Part shown: positions 8,401-13,014 of the stretch, one piece after another
Layout: the number at the start of each line of letters is the position of its first letter
Numbering within the stretch: position 1 is the first letter of the stretch
Source: Chroococcidiopsidaceae cyanobacterium CP_BM_RX_35
GTDB lineage: Bacteria > Cyanobacteriota > Cyanobacteriia > Cyanobacteriales > Chroococcidiopsidaceae
DNA: 13,014 bases
Reading direction: 5' to 3'
Assembly: GCA_019242465.1 (NCBI GenBank)
Contig: JAFAVL010000217.1
Location: 1 to 13,014 of the forward strand
Program-made: the position numbers and the translations under genes
Notes under the pieces: model-generated
Database searches by the model: none
What the model was told of the DNA's origin: nothing
Seen by the model: the letters and a program-made list of their open reading frames with translations, nothing else

Positions 8401-8806
8401 AAGCGCTGTACTGGATGATAAATGGTGGTGTAATGCCCGGTGGTAGGACGCGCAGGATCGTCTGCATAACCGAGGTTACTTGGGCAACTGCCGAGGCAAT
8501 GTTAGCGTTGGGTTGAAAGAAAATCTTGAGTACGCTTACCCCATTCATTGATTGGGATTCTGTATGCTCAAGGTCATTCACAGTCGTAGTAACGGCACGT
8601 TCGCTATAGGTGACAATGCGCTCAGCCATTTCTTCCGGCGTCTCGCCAGTGTAAGTCCAAATCACGCTGACGACTGGAATGTCGATACTGGGAAAAATAT
8701 CAACCGGGGTGCGGAAGATCGTCAATACCCCCAACAGCACAATCATCACAGCCAAAATGGCGAATGTGTAGGGGAGACGTAACGCGACTCGAACAATCCA
8801 CATCAT
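5435..8806 (-). CDS. RND family efflux transporter permease (AcrB/MdtB-like)
   Basis: A 1123-residue inner-membrane proton-driven pump with the RND plan: TM1 at the N-terminus (about 12-30), first porter domain, TM2-TM6, cytoplasmic link, TM7, second porter domain, TM8-TM12. Family motifs seen are TPVDIFPSIDIPVV after TM1, GGLSLAVGILVDDATVEIEN in TM4 with the proton-relay pair D402/D403, and RLRPVLMT in TM11 with R1035 and T1042 (AcrB R971, T978). The TM10 position of AcrB K940 is Ser (S1005). Two unusual stretches stand out: a charged His/Asp/Asn/Gly-rich cytoplasmic segment at about 497-535, and a Ser/Gln/Thr-rich insert at about 832-858 in the second porter domain. The C-terminal tail is acidic. 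ATG 8804-8806 and the next ATG are equally possible starts. First gene of the pump operon; substrate unknown. Confidence 0.95.
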   Translation of the reverse strand: MMWIVRVALRLPYTFAILAVMIVLLGVLTIFRTPVDIFPSIDIPVVSVIWTYTGETPEEMAERIVTYSERAVTTTVNDLEHTESQSMNGVSVLKIFFQPNANIASAVAQVTSVMQTILRVLPPGITPPFIIQYSASNVPVIQMSVSSKTLPEQSLNDFALNFVRIQLANVQGAQVPLPYGGKVRQVMVDIDSQALYAKGLSATDVVNAVTAQNVLLPAGDAKIGSRDYFVRINNSPEIISALNDLPIKQINGATVYIRDVAQVRNGFAVQTNVVRENGRRSSLLTILKSGSASTLAVVQRVKDMLPQIKATLPPELNLGFLFDQSIFVKASIQGVLTEGLIAACLTALMILVFLGSWRSTLIVAISIPLSILVSIIVLSFMGQTLNIMTLGGLSLAVGILVDDATVEIENIHRNLGQGKPIKRAILDGAQQIATPAFVATSAICIVFTSVVFLSGVAKYLFTPLALAVVFAVFASYLLSRTVVPTMAHYLLRHEVDLYREAHHDDSVREQSGDGHGNGSANDHQRNSQPAKPVKKDWIWRQHEKFNVQFEKFRNWYRSILASALHHRRMVFVLFGAFWVSALVMLPFVGQDFFPQIDGGQFILHVRALPGTRVEETEKIFAQVENVIRASIPAEDITQILDNIGLPSSGINLAYGNTSTIGSADGDILVSLKESGKTFSYVKVLRQKLKALFPDYTFYFAPADIVTQILNFGLPAAVDIQISGPLKNATANNKIALAIAARVARVPGAVDVHLHQVTDAPALQVDVDRTKANEVGLTQSNVANSVLTSLSSSGQGTLNYWLDPTNGVSYLVAVQVPQYKLDSIDSIGNLPITTSQSSSQSNSQASTASSQTPTPTSQNSPQLLSNLGTVGQSTMSQVVNHYNIQPVYDIYANTQDRDLGGVSRDINRIVAEFKRKLPHGSKIVVRGQVQTMNSSFVGLGIGIVFAIVLVYCLMVVNFQSWLDPLIIMMALPSALAGIIWMLFICQTTFSVPSLTGSIICIGVATSNSILLITFANEQRMEGKDAYGAALAAGYTRLRPVLMTAFAMIIGMVPMSLGLGEGGSQNAPLGRAVIGGLTTATFATLIFVPVVYSILRRQQPRPMDEEDDAPSDPQAAFALSSQQQK

Positions 8807-9063
8807 AATCGTTTGGACCTGGGGCTATAAAAGGACGCCTGAGAGTGCAATGTTAGTCAACGTTGTCCCGGAGGAAGCCTCCCTTGAGCAACGCTCTTTG
8901 CTTCGTCAAGTTGCTACGGTTACGAAATACTGTAGCTCTAAATATGTCAACACAAGGTTCATGTCTGAGAGAAGACTTTACTTACGGGTGATGGCTCAGG
9001 TCTACAATCAATCTCTTCTGTTTCTTCAGAGTATGCACTAAGATTAGGATTAAAGTCAAATGC

Positions 9064-9079
9064 TTAAATAAGTATTTAA
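9064..9079. promoter_or_regulatory. Perfect 7-2-7 palindrome, candidate ArsR-family operator
   Basis: TTAAATA (9064-9070), spacer AG, TATTTAA (9073-9079) is a perfect inverted repeat 78 bases before the ArsR-type start. A related pair, GATTAAA (9048-9054) and TTTAATC (9075-9081), surrounds and overlaps it. ArsR/SmtB proteins bind AT-rich imperfect palindromes near their own promoters, so position and form fit autoregulation. Binding is inferred. Confidence 0.45.
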
Positions 9080-9120
9080 TCTAACTCTGTTCGTAATTCT
9101 TCTGGAATCTTAACAATGTT

Positions 9121-9149
9121 TTGATATTCGTCCAACCAACCTGTACTGT
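9121..9149 (+). promoter_or_regulatory. Candidate promoter of the ArsR-type gene
   Basis: TTGATA (9121-9126), 17 bases, then TACTGT (9144-9149, only 3 of 6). The transcript would begin almost at the ATG (9157), which would explain why no clear Shine-Dalgarno is present if the mRNA is leaderless. Weak. Confidence 0.25.
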
Positions 9150-9156
9150 GTAAGTT

Positions 9157-9438
9157 ATGGCAGAAAAAATTGACAGCGAATGGCGGGCGAGAGTTTTTGC
9201 CGCGCTCTCGGACCTAACAAGGCTGCGGATAGTGGAGTTACTAGCAGTCCAGGATGAGATGAGCGGCTCAGAGATAGCCGAGAAGCTAGGCATTAGTCTA
9301 GCGCTCTACTGTCATCACTCAAAGTTGCTGAATGAGGTGGGGTTAGTTAAAAAACGTAAAGAGGGGCAGACGAAGTATAGCTCCCTTAATCGTGAGATAC
9401 TCAGCAGTTGCTTCAACAGCCTTATTAATTGCACATAA
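9157..9438 (+). CDS. ArsR/SmtB-family winged-helix transcriptional repressor
   Basis: A 93-residue DNA-binding protein. Seen: the ArsR opening helix FAALSDLTRLRIVELL (about 14-29), a helix-turn-helix at 36-63 (SGSEIAEKLGISLALYCHHSKLLNEVGL), and a beta wing VKKRKEGQTKYSSLN (64-78). The alpha-3 CxC metal site of ArsR/SmtB is absent, and the C-terminal helix lacks the His/Asp/Glu zinc site. Potential ligands left are C52-H53-H54 in the recognition helix, C85 and C92, so the inducer cannot be predicted. An in-frame stop at 9151-9153 makes ATG 9157 the first possible start. Divergent from the efflux operon, it is a plausible regulator of that operon and of itself, but this is inference. Confidence 0.85.
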   Translation: MAEKIDSEWRARVFAALSDLTRLRIVELLAVQDEMSGSEIAEKLGISLALYCHHSKLLNEVGLVKKRKEGQTKYSSLNREILSSCFNSLINCT

Positions 9439-9463
9439 AAAAGGAGCCTGACTTGGGCTCCTT
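9439..9463 (-). terminator. Rho-independent terminator of the rplJ-rplL operon
   Basis: A perfect 8-bp stem, AAGGAGCC (9441-9448) and GGCTCCTT (9456-9463), with a 7-base loop. Read on the minus strand it is followed by a run of six T, making a good intrinsic terminator 27 bases after the rplL stop. It also begins directly after the stop codon of the ArsR-type gene, so it probably ends that convergent transcript too, though less well because an A-run follows on the plus strand. Confidence 0.85.
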
Positions 9464-9489
9464 AAAAAGATCAATAAGTGAAATGATGA

Positions 9490-9900
9490 CTACTTCACAC
9501 TCACCTTAGCGCCAGCTTCTTCTAGCTGCTTCTTGGCATCCTCAGCCGCATCTTTAGGAATTGATTCCTTGACTGGCTTAGGCGCAGCTTCCACTAAATC
9601 CTTCGCTTCTTTTAAGCCGAGTCCTGTCAGAGTCCGCACAACTTTAAGAATCGCAATCTTCTTGTCAGCTGGGACATCTTCCAGAATCACATTGAATTCA
9701 GTTTGCTCCTCAACCTCTTCAGCTGGAGCTGCAGGTGCAGCTGCCCCTGGTACAGCACCAGGCATCATCATCATGCCACCCCCTACAGGAGCGGCAGCAC
9801 TAACTCCGAAAGCATCTTCAATTTGCTTAACCAATTCAGAGGCTTCTAGCAAGGACAAAGATTTTAGCTGCTCTAGAATTTCGTCAGTTTTAGCAGACAT
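9490..9900 (-). CDS. rplL: 50S ribosomal protein L7/L12
   Basis: Forms the mobile stalk of the large subunit that recruits translation factors, bound as dimers to L10. It has 136 residues, slightly longer than the E. coli protein. Residues 1-32 are the dimerisation helices ([30 protein letters not shown] split by the turn). Residues 35-65 are the flexible Ala/Pro/Gly hinge, here with an unusual run of four Met. Residues 66-136 are the globular domain with [19 protein letters not shown] and the factor-binding helix [23 protein letters not shown] lies about 8 bases upstream of the ATG. Last gene of the operon, 48 bases after rplJ. Confidence 0.98.
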   Translation of the reverse strand: MSAKTDEILEQLKSLSLLEASELVKQIEDAFGVSAAAPVGGGMMMMPGAVPGAAAPAAPAEEVEEQTEFNVILEDVPADKKIAILKVVRTLTGLGLKEAKDLVEAAPKPVKESIPKDAAEDAKKQLEEAGAKVSVK

Positions 9901-9948
9901 GGATAGACTCCTTTTGAATGAATAGTGAAAAATGAATCGTCCGTTGAC

Positions 9949-10533
9949 CTATGCGGCTTGAGGTTCTTCCGTTGGAGCTGTTTCCTTCTCGGATATAGCC
10001 TGGAGTGTCCGTACCAAAGAGGAGGGAACTTCTTTGATTCCAACGGCAAGTTGTGTTGGCACAGCGTTGATTCCCACTGCCAGCTTGGTAGGAATCGCGT
10101 TGATTCCCCCTGCCAATCGAGCCATGAGTTCTTCTTTTGAAGGCAGCTCAGTTAGAGCTTTGATGTCGTCTTCAGTTAAGGCTCGCCCTTCCATCACGCC
10201 GCCACGAAGTTCTGTCTTCTTGGTAGCTTTTTGGAAATCCTGGTAAGCCTTAATTGCTGCCTTCAAATCTTCCTGAACGAGCAGAAAGACAGAAGAACCT
10301 TTGAGAAATTCCGTCATCGGCTGCCAGGTATAGTCGCCGTCAACAGCAATTCGCATTAGCGTGTTCTTCGTCATTTTGCAAACGGTGCCAGTCGGACGCA
10401 ACCGTCGCCGCAAATCTGTGATCTCAGCCACAGATAGCCCTTGGTACTCAATTACCATTGCTAGTTGAGAGCGGCTCAAAAGTTCTTTAACTTCAGTCAC
10501 CAGGGTTTGTTTGTTTTCTAGCGTTCTGCTCAT
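9949..10533 (-). CDS. rplJ: 50S ribosomal protein L10
   Basis: The stalk base protein, binding 23S rRNA and carrying the L7/L12 dimers. It has 194 residues. The N-terminal domain has ENKQTLVTEVKELLSRSQLAMVIEYQGLSV, and the family stretch KMTKNTLMRIAV is seen. The C-terminal helix that binds L7/L12 contains three 11-residue units (residues 142-174: GGINAIPTKLA, VGINAVPTQLA, VGIKEVPSSLV). The start has a near-perfect Shine-Dalgarno, AAGGAGGTGA. It is preceded by the L10 leader and a terminator, so L10 probably controls its own synthesis and that of L7/L12. Confidence 0.98.
   Translation of the reverse strand: MSRTLENKQTLVTEVKELLSRSQLAMVIEYQGLSVAEITDLRRRLRPTGTVCKMTKNTLMRIAVDGDYTWQPMTEFLKGSSVFLLVQEDLKAAIKAYQDFQKATKKTELRGGVMEGRALTEDDIKALTELPSKEELMARLAGGINAIPTKLAVGINAVPTQLAVGIKEVPSSLVRTLQAISEKETAPTEEPQAA
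10012..10110 (-). repeat. Three tandem 33-base / 11-residue units inside rplJ
   Basis: The units encode GGINAIPTKLA, VGINAVPTQLA and VGIKEVPSSLV. The first two share most bases; the third has diverged. They sit in the helix of L10 expected to bind L7/L12 dimers. Confidence 0.85.
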
Positions 10534-10579
10534 GTTTGTTTCACCTCCTTATCCTTAACGAAATCCCCTTGTGAATCAG

Positions 10580-10615
10580 AATAAAAACCCCAGCTGTTAA
10601 GCCGGGGTTTTTATT
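10580..10615 (-). terminator. Strong intrinsic terminator / attenuator upstream of rplJ
   Basis: A perfect 12-bp stem, AATAAAAACCCC (10580-10591) and GGGGTTTTTATT (10604-10615), is continued after one mismatch by GCT-GTTA-AGC. On the minus strand the GC-rich stem ends in a T-run. It lies between the L10 leader and the rplJ start, 47 bases before the ATG, exactly where an attenuator should be. The symmetric A/T arms would let it act on either strand. Confidence 0.85.
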
Positions 10616-10622
10616 TATCCGC

Positions 10623-10729
10623 TAATCGCCCTATAAGTGACACTGATTTCAGTGGCACTACAGGCACAATGCGGGCGCAAACCTCGGCAGGATATTAAGC
10701 CAATGGCTCCTGCTGTCTCAGGGCGATCA
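10623..10729 (-). ncRNA. Ribosomal protein L10 leader
   Basis: A cis-regulatory mRNA leader bound by L10(L12)4 when in excess. On the minus strand a 10-bp closing stem joins 10720-10729 (TGATCGCCCT) with 10623-10632 (AGGGCGATTA, one G·U). Inside is the hallmark sequence GAGACAGCAGG, which pairs as GCAGGA (10708-10713) with TCCTGC (10687-10692), followed by the conserved CCGAGGT. The arm has a capping hairpin AGCC-ATT-GGCT and an asymmetric bulge, consistent with a kink-turn. A second arm is the hairpin at 10637-10658 (CACTG-AAAT-CAGTG core). This matches the L10 leader class known from Bacillus and other bacteria. It begins 77 bases after the rplA stop and leads into the terminator at 10580-10615. 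Confidence 0.88.
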
Positions 10730-10806
10730 CCTTATTTAGTTAAGCCAAGCTTTAAACTCTAAATCCTCATCCTCCCTTAGACCATGCTTGTGCAATTCCA
10801 AGACTT

Positions 10807-11523
10807 TTACGCTGCTTCAGTTAGCTTCAAATCCCGCAGGGCACTAACATCCACTTGGATTGATGGTCCCATTGTGGCAGAAACATAGATAGAGCGCCAG
10901 TAACGTCCTTTAGCTCCGGAAGGACGGTTGCGATCGATCGTTTCCTGCAAAGCCTTCAGGTTGACCAACAGATCTTCTGAGGGAAATGACACCTTACCAA
11001 ACATAACATGGACAATTCCTGTACGGTCTGCCCGGAACTCCAGTTTACCAGCTTTGAATTCCGAGATTGCCTGCCCTATGTCGAATGTCACCGTACCACC
11101 TTTAGGGGATGGCATCAAACCGCGAGGTCCTAACAAACGCCCTAACTTCGCTACTTGGGTCATCATATCGGGCGTTGCGATCAGCCGATCAAAATCCATC
11201 CGCCCCTTTTGAATCTCTTCAATCAGCTCTTCTGAACCGACTATATCTGCCCCGGAATTTGTGGCTTCCGTGACTTTTTCTCCTCTGGCAATCACAGCCA
11301 CCCGGATCGTTTGCCCAGTTCCCTTAGGTAAAGCCACTGTTGTTCGTAGCTGTTGATCGGTGTATTTGGGATCGATCCCTAACCGGATATGAGCTTCAGC
11401 TGTTTCTGGAAACTTGGCAGTTGCCGTTTCTTTTAAGAGACTCAAAGCCTCCATTGGCTGGTATGCCCTGTCTTCAACTTTCTTTTGCAGTTCTTGTAGT
11501 CGGCGGGATAATTCTTTCGCCAT
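10807..11523 (-). CDS. rplA: 50S ribosomal protein L1
   Basis: Forms the L1 stalk at the ribosomal E site and binds 23S rRNA. Its 238 residues are normal for bacteria. Recognised stretches: [49 protein letters not shown] (signature region) and [24 protein letters not shown] precedes the ATG by about eight bases. It follows rplK after 55 bases. That gap contains a small hairpin, GAAGC-AAC-GCTTC (11548-11560). In many bacteria L1 represses the L11-L1 transcript; I could not identify its binding site here. Confidence 0.98.
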   Translation of the reverse strand: MAKELSRRLQELQKKVEDRAYQPMEALSLLKETATAKFPETAEAHIRLGIDPKYTDQQLRTTVALPKGTGQTIRVAVIARGEKVTEATNSGADIVGSEELIEEIQKGRMDFDRLIATPDMMTQVAKLGRLLGPRGLMPSPKGGTVTFDIGQAISEFKAGKLEFRADRTGIVHVMFGKVSFPSEDLLVNLKALQETIDRNRPSGAKGRYWRSIYVSATMGPSIQVDVSALRDLKLTEAA

Positions 11524-11578
11524 CTTAGATCTCCTGGGGTCAATTGCGAAGCAACGCTTCTCCCCCGATAGTGTTAAT

Positions 11579-12004
11579 TCAGTCTTTAATTGTAACGCCC
11601 ATGTTCCGGGCTGTTCCTTCCACGATCTTCATTGCTGCCTCAATATCATTGGCATTGAGATCTGGCAGCTTTGTTTGAGCAATCTCTTGCAATTGCGTCC
11701 GCGTGATCGAGCCAACTGACTTTTTATTTGGTTCATTAGAACCTCTTTCTGTTCCAGCTGCCTTAAGAATTAACTTTGAGGCAGGTGGAGTTTTCAGAAC
11801 GAATGTAAAGCTGCGGTCCTCGAAAACTGAAATTTCAACTGGGATTACCGTCCCTGTTTGATCTTGTGTTCTGGCATTGTACTCTTTGCAGAACATCATG
11901 ATATTAACGCCATGCTGACCCAAGGCTGGTCCCACTGGCGGAGCTGGGTTTGCTTTCCCAGCATTTAGGGCCAGTTTAATGACCGCAACGACTTTCTTTG
12001 GCAT
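11579..12004 (-). CDS. rplK: 50S ribosomal protein L11
   Basis: Part of the GTPase-associated centre, binding 23S rRNA next to the L10 stalk. It has 141 residues of the usual length, with [40 protein letters not shown] and the C-terminal RNA-binding region ending [11 protein letters not shown]. The start MPKKVV matches the family. Only six bases (AAGGAA) separate it from the nusG stop, so the Shine-Dalgarno touches the ATG. This is abnormally close spacing and suggests translational coupling to nusG. Confidence 0.98.
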   Translation of the reverse strand: MPKKVVAVIKLALNAGKANPAPPVGPALGQHGVNIMMFCKEYNARTQDQTGTVIPVEISVFEDRSFTFVLKTPPASKLILKAAGTERGSNEPNKKSVGSITRTQLQEIAQTKLPDLNANDIEAAMKIVEGTARNMGVTIKD

Positions 12005-12010
12005 TTCCTT

Positions 12011-12652
12011 TTAACTCTGTTTCTGAACCTGATTAAACTCCAACTCTACTGGCGTGTCCCGACCAAAGATTGAGAGTAAGGCTTTAAGTTTACTCCGCTC
12101 GGGACTAACTTCAACAACTTCGCCTTCAAAATCTTTAAACGGACCTGAAAGTACCATAATCTTATCTCCAGCAGCCATATCAATCTTCACAACTGGCTCT
12201 TGCTCGCTGGTCTGTTTAAAGATCCGCTCGACTTCTTCATTATTTAGCGGCAATGGTTTAACATGTCCGCGACCCCAGCCGCTACCACGCCTTTGTTCAG
12301 CTCCAACGAAGTTGATGACGTGGGAAGTGTTTTTAACAACCTGCCAGGTATCGTCATCCATCACCATCTGGACTAGCACATAGCCAGGAAAAACCTTTTC
12401 TTCTGTATGTTGCCTGCTGCCATCTTTGCGGATTTTGACTGCTGGTGTTTGAGGAATTTGCACCTGAAGAATTCGGTCAGCTACATCAAATGTTTGGATG
12501 CGCTGCTCCATAGTTGCCTTCACGCGCTTTTCGCAGCCAGAGGCAACTTGCACAGCATACCAAGCAGCTTTCTTGGAAGCTGCATCTGCTGCCCCAGCTA
12601 CTTCCTCCGGCTGCGAAGCTGGATTACGTGGTTCGTCTGTCGCAAAAGTCAT
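12011..12652 (-). CDS. nusG: Transcription termination/antitermination factor NusG
   Basis: Binds RNA polymerase and modulates pausing, termination and coupling to ribosomes. It has 213 residues from the chosen start. After a disordered N-terminus of about 30 residues comes the NGN domain (WYAVQVASGCEKRVKATMEQRI, VFPGYVLVQMVMDDDTW, VINFVGAEQR), then the KOW domain (AGDKIMVLSGPFKDFEGEVVEV, LLSIFGRDTPVELEF). The frame extends nine codons further to an ATG at 12679, but I choose ATG 12650-12652. It overlaps the secE stop as TGATG, a typical coupling, and gives MTFATDEPRNP. Confidence 0.95.
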   Translation of the reverse strand: MTFATDEPRNPASQPEEVAGAADAASKKAAWYAVQVASGCEKRVKATMEQRIQTFDVADRILQVQIPQTPAVKIRKDGSRQHTEEKVFPGYVLVQMVMDDDTWQVVKNTSHVINFVGAEQRRGSGWGRGHVKPLPLNNEEVERIFKQTSEQEPVVKIDMAAGDKIMVLSGPFKDFEGEVVEVSPERSKLKALLSIFGRDTPVELEFNQVQKQS

Positions 12653-12876
12653 CAGAAAAATACCTGCTTTGCTACCCAAGAAAAGAAGCCATCAACGATA
12701 TAGATTAAGGCTGCGGATGCAGTCACCATTAACAGAACGGCAGCAGATTCACTAACGACTTGCTGCCGATTAGGCCACACAACTTTATCAAGCTCTTCTT
12801 TAGTGCCCTGAAAAAACTTGGTGATGCTAGATCCGTCGGCTGATTGTTTGATTTCGGCTTCGTTTTTCTTATCCAT
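12652..12876 (-). CDS. secE: Preprotein translocase subunit SecE
   Basis: The clamp subunit of the SecYEG channel in the plasma and thylakoid membranes. It has 74 residues, the short single-span form. A cytoplasmic amphipathic helix carries the family motif TKEELDKVVWPNRQQV (about 25-40), followed by one transmembrane helix at about 44-66. The ATG at 12874-12876 has only a weak GAAG-like Shine-Dalgarno. It is the first gene of the ribosomal protein cluster in view, and its stop overlaps the nusG start by one base. The 138 bases upstream to the window edge show no recognisable gene; TAGAAT at 12986-12991 (minus strand) could be a -10 element. Confidence 0.95.
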   Translation of the reverse strand: MDKKNEAEIKQSADGSSITKFFQGTKEELDKVVWPNRQQVVSESAAVLLMVTASAALIYIVDGFFSWVAKQVFF

Positions 12877-13014
12877 ATTCGCTCATCTTCCCGTTTGACC
12901 TTGCAGCCATCGCAGTTGGTTCCCACCCATCAGACTCTTGCTGTCTGCTGCATAGACTGCCTCACTCAGGACAGCTCTACGTACGATTCTACCCAAAACT
13001 CAGCAGACCTTGAT

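Larger units (their letters stand above)
8807..9156. other. Divergent intergenic region between efflux operon and arsR-type gene
   Basis: This 350-base region holds the control signals for both divergent units. From left to right I see two small adjacent hairpins (GGAGG-AAG-CCTCC at 8870-8882 and GAGC-AAC-GCTC at 8886-8896), a featureless stretch at about 8900-9040, an AT-rich block with the palindrome at 9064-9079, and a candidate promoter at 9121-9149. I find no convincing promoter for the pump. A minus-strand TTGCAC (8845-8850) with TATAGC (8824-8829) has only a 15-base spacer. A 63-codon open frame (8850-9041) runs through the hairpins and does not look like a real protein. Confidence 0.6.

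Noticed and set aside
8824..8850. Minus-strand TTGCAC / TATAGC as promoter of the efflux operon
   Set aside because: The spacer is 15 bases, and the transcript would start about 11 bases before the ATG with no room for a ribosome site; too weak to call.
8850..9041. 63-codon plus-strand open frame between the efflux operon and the ArsR-type gene
   Set aside because: It runs through small hairpins, has no Shine-Dalgarno or recognisable domain, and its composition is not protein-like.
12653..12679. Upstream ATG for nusG giving nine extra residues (MGSKAGIFL)
   Set aside because: It would overlap secE by 28 bases. The ATG at 12652 fits the common TGATG overlap and the expected NusG N-terminus.
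12877..13014. Possible tRNA-Trp or rplS end upstream of secE, as in some cyanobacteria
   Set aside because: I found no tRNA cloverleaf or T-loop sequence on either strand, and no long open frame resembling L19.
1..13014. CRISPR arrays, insertion sequences, integrase or defence genes
   Set aside because: No spaced direct repeats, terminal inverted repeats, transposase motifs or defence-family proteins were seen on either strand.

Overview
The window looks like chromosomal DNA from a cyanobacterium. Four lines support this: a fused thiO/thiG gene, a 57-residue protein matching the photosystem II assembly factor Psb34, the gene order secE-nusG-rplK-rplA-rplJ-rplL ending in a terminator with no rpoB behind it, and four perfect copies of the cyanobacterial HIP1 octamer (GCGATCGC). 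I cannot fix the genus.

Layout, left to right. (1) At 1-1295 (+) lies the 3' part of a glycine oxidase/thiazole synthase fusion for thiamin synthesis, cut by the window edge. (2) At 1439-1612 (+) is a small psb34 gene with its own candidate promoter. (3) At 1694-2569 (-) is a beta-hydroxyacid dehydrogenase family NAD(P) enzyme, convergent with psb34. (4) At 2814-3362 (+) is an unrecognised single-span membrane protein with a Gln-rich coiled coil. (5) At 3598-3897 (-) is an unrecognised small acidic protein, followed by a 170-base gap that may hold a gene remnant. (6) At 4068-8806 (-) is a two-gene RND efflux operon, permease first and periplasmic adaptor second, with no outer-membrane channel gene in view. 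(7) At 9157-9438 (+) is an ArsR-type repressor gene, divergent from the pump. The 350-base region between them holds a perfect 7-2-7 AT-rich palindrome that could be its operator. (8) From 9490 to 12876 (-) is the secE-nusG-rplK-rplA-rplJ-rplL cluster. The rplA-rplJ gap carries a recognisable L10 leader RNA followed by a very strong intrinsic terminator, so rplJ-rplL is probably under feedback attenuation by L10(L12). The 138 bases upstream of secE hold no gene or tRNA that I can recognise.

How the genes work together. The right third is the translation and secretion housekeeping operon. The middle is a self-contained efflux module with a plausible local regulator. The left part holds unlinked metabolic and photosynthesis genes. 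I see no phage, transposon, CRISPR or defence genes, and no clear undescribed multigene system. The points most worth a second look are the L10 leader with its attenuator, the RND permease that lacks the usual transmembrane lysine and carries two low-complexity insertions, the ArsR palindrome, and the two unrecognised proteins.
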